A stretch of 64,000 nucleotides of DNA, taken from positions 5,150,268 through 5,214,267 of the forward strand of contig NC_067132.1 in assembly GCF_021347895.1 (NCBI RefSeq). The letters are read 5' to 3'. The notes below the pieces were generated by a model. It was not told the origin of the DNA, searched no databases, and worked only from the letters and a program-made list of their open reading frames with translations. The translations under genes were made by a program, and so were the position numbers. Within the stretch, counting starts at the first letter, position 1; every line of letters starts with the position of its first letter. Shown here one piece after another: positions 63,776 through 64,000 of the stretch. The DNA is from Acanthochromis polyacanthus (Eukaryota; Chordata; Actinopteri; Pomacentridae).

Positions 63776-64000
63776 CACACGTGGACAAAATTGTTGGTAC
63801 CCCTCAGTGAAAGAAGGAAAAACCCACAATTCTCACTGAAATCACTTGAAACTCACAAAAGTAACAATAAATAAAAATTTATTGAAAATTAAATAATCAA
63901 AATCAGCCATCACTTTTGAATTGTTGATTAACATAATTATTTAAAAAACAAACTAATGAAATAGGGCTGGACAAAAATGATGGTACCCATAACTTAATAT
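63776..64000 (-). mobile_element. Tc1-like transposon copy 3, cut by window end
   Basis: After TA at 63774-63775 the sequence matches the left inverted repeat of copy 1 through the inner repeat site (CTGGACAAAAATGATGGTAC) and up to the transposase stop region. It shares with copy 1 the CTCAGTGAAAG variant (copy 2 has CTCAGTTAAAG) and with copy 2 the shorter A6 run. Whether its transposase is intact cannot be seen. Confidence 0.93.

Noticed and set aside
63212..63829. 205-aa Phe-rich ORF on the minus strand
   Set aside because: Same T-tract array in the inverted element copy; not a gene.

Overview
The window looks like a transposon-rich, non-genic stretch of a teleost fish nuclear genome, either intergenic DNA or a very long intron. 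I base this on the combination of intact and fossil Tc1-like elements, hAT-like elements with 8-bp target duplications, L2-type LINE fragments, a tRNA-headed SINE with a GGAT-type tail, solo LTRs and long CA, GATA and CCAT microsatellites. This mixture is typical of ray-finned fish. I found no host protein-coding exon, no rRNA gene, no functional tRNA gene and no CRISPR array. The only long open reading frames with recognisable products belong to mobile elements. I cannot name the species.

Layout. From 1 to 9.5 kb: a SINE tail, a Tc1-type MITE (2205-2433) and two degraded Tc1 transposase fragments (5690-6115 and 8510-8790). From 9.5 to 11.2 kb: Tc1-like copy 1, complete, with an uninterrupted 350-codon transposase. 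From 15 to 17 kb: a MITE, then a solo LTR carrying a nested long-TIR MITE. From 23.6 to 24.6 kb: an hAT-like element filled with a T-tract minisatellite. From 28.4 to 30.1 kb: Tc1-like copy 2, with a frameshift near the N-terminus. From 33 to 36 kb: a SINE, an L2-like LINE fragment and a different dead Tc1 element. From 37.8 to 39.8 kb: a second hAT-like copy and a LINE piece.

From 45.0 to 47.5 kb: an hAT-like element nested inside another hAT-like element, both with perfect 8-bp duplications. From 47.7 to 51.7 kb: a dense nest of LTR, SINE, LINE and MITE insertions plus the end of another Tc1 lineage. From 54 to 61.4 kb: two SINEs, a large CCAT/CCGT array, two MITEs and a LINE 3' end. From 62.9 to 64 kb: a third hAT-like copy in reverse, and the first 225 bases of Tc1-like copy 3, cut by the window edge.

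How the parts fit together. Only Tc1-like copy 1 looks able to encode a working enzyme. Its terminal inverted repeats, with two internal binding-site-like repeats each, match copies 2 and 3 almost exactly, so these three are young and could have been moved by the same transposase. The other DNA elements lack transposase and depend, or depended, on enzymes encoded elsewhere. The SINE copies carry 11-bp duplications as expected for LINE-driven retroposition. Family assignments rest on termini, target duplications, translated motifs and remembered family features; no database search was possible.
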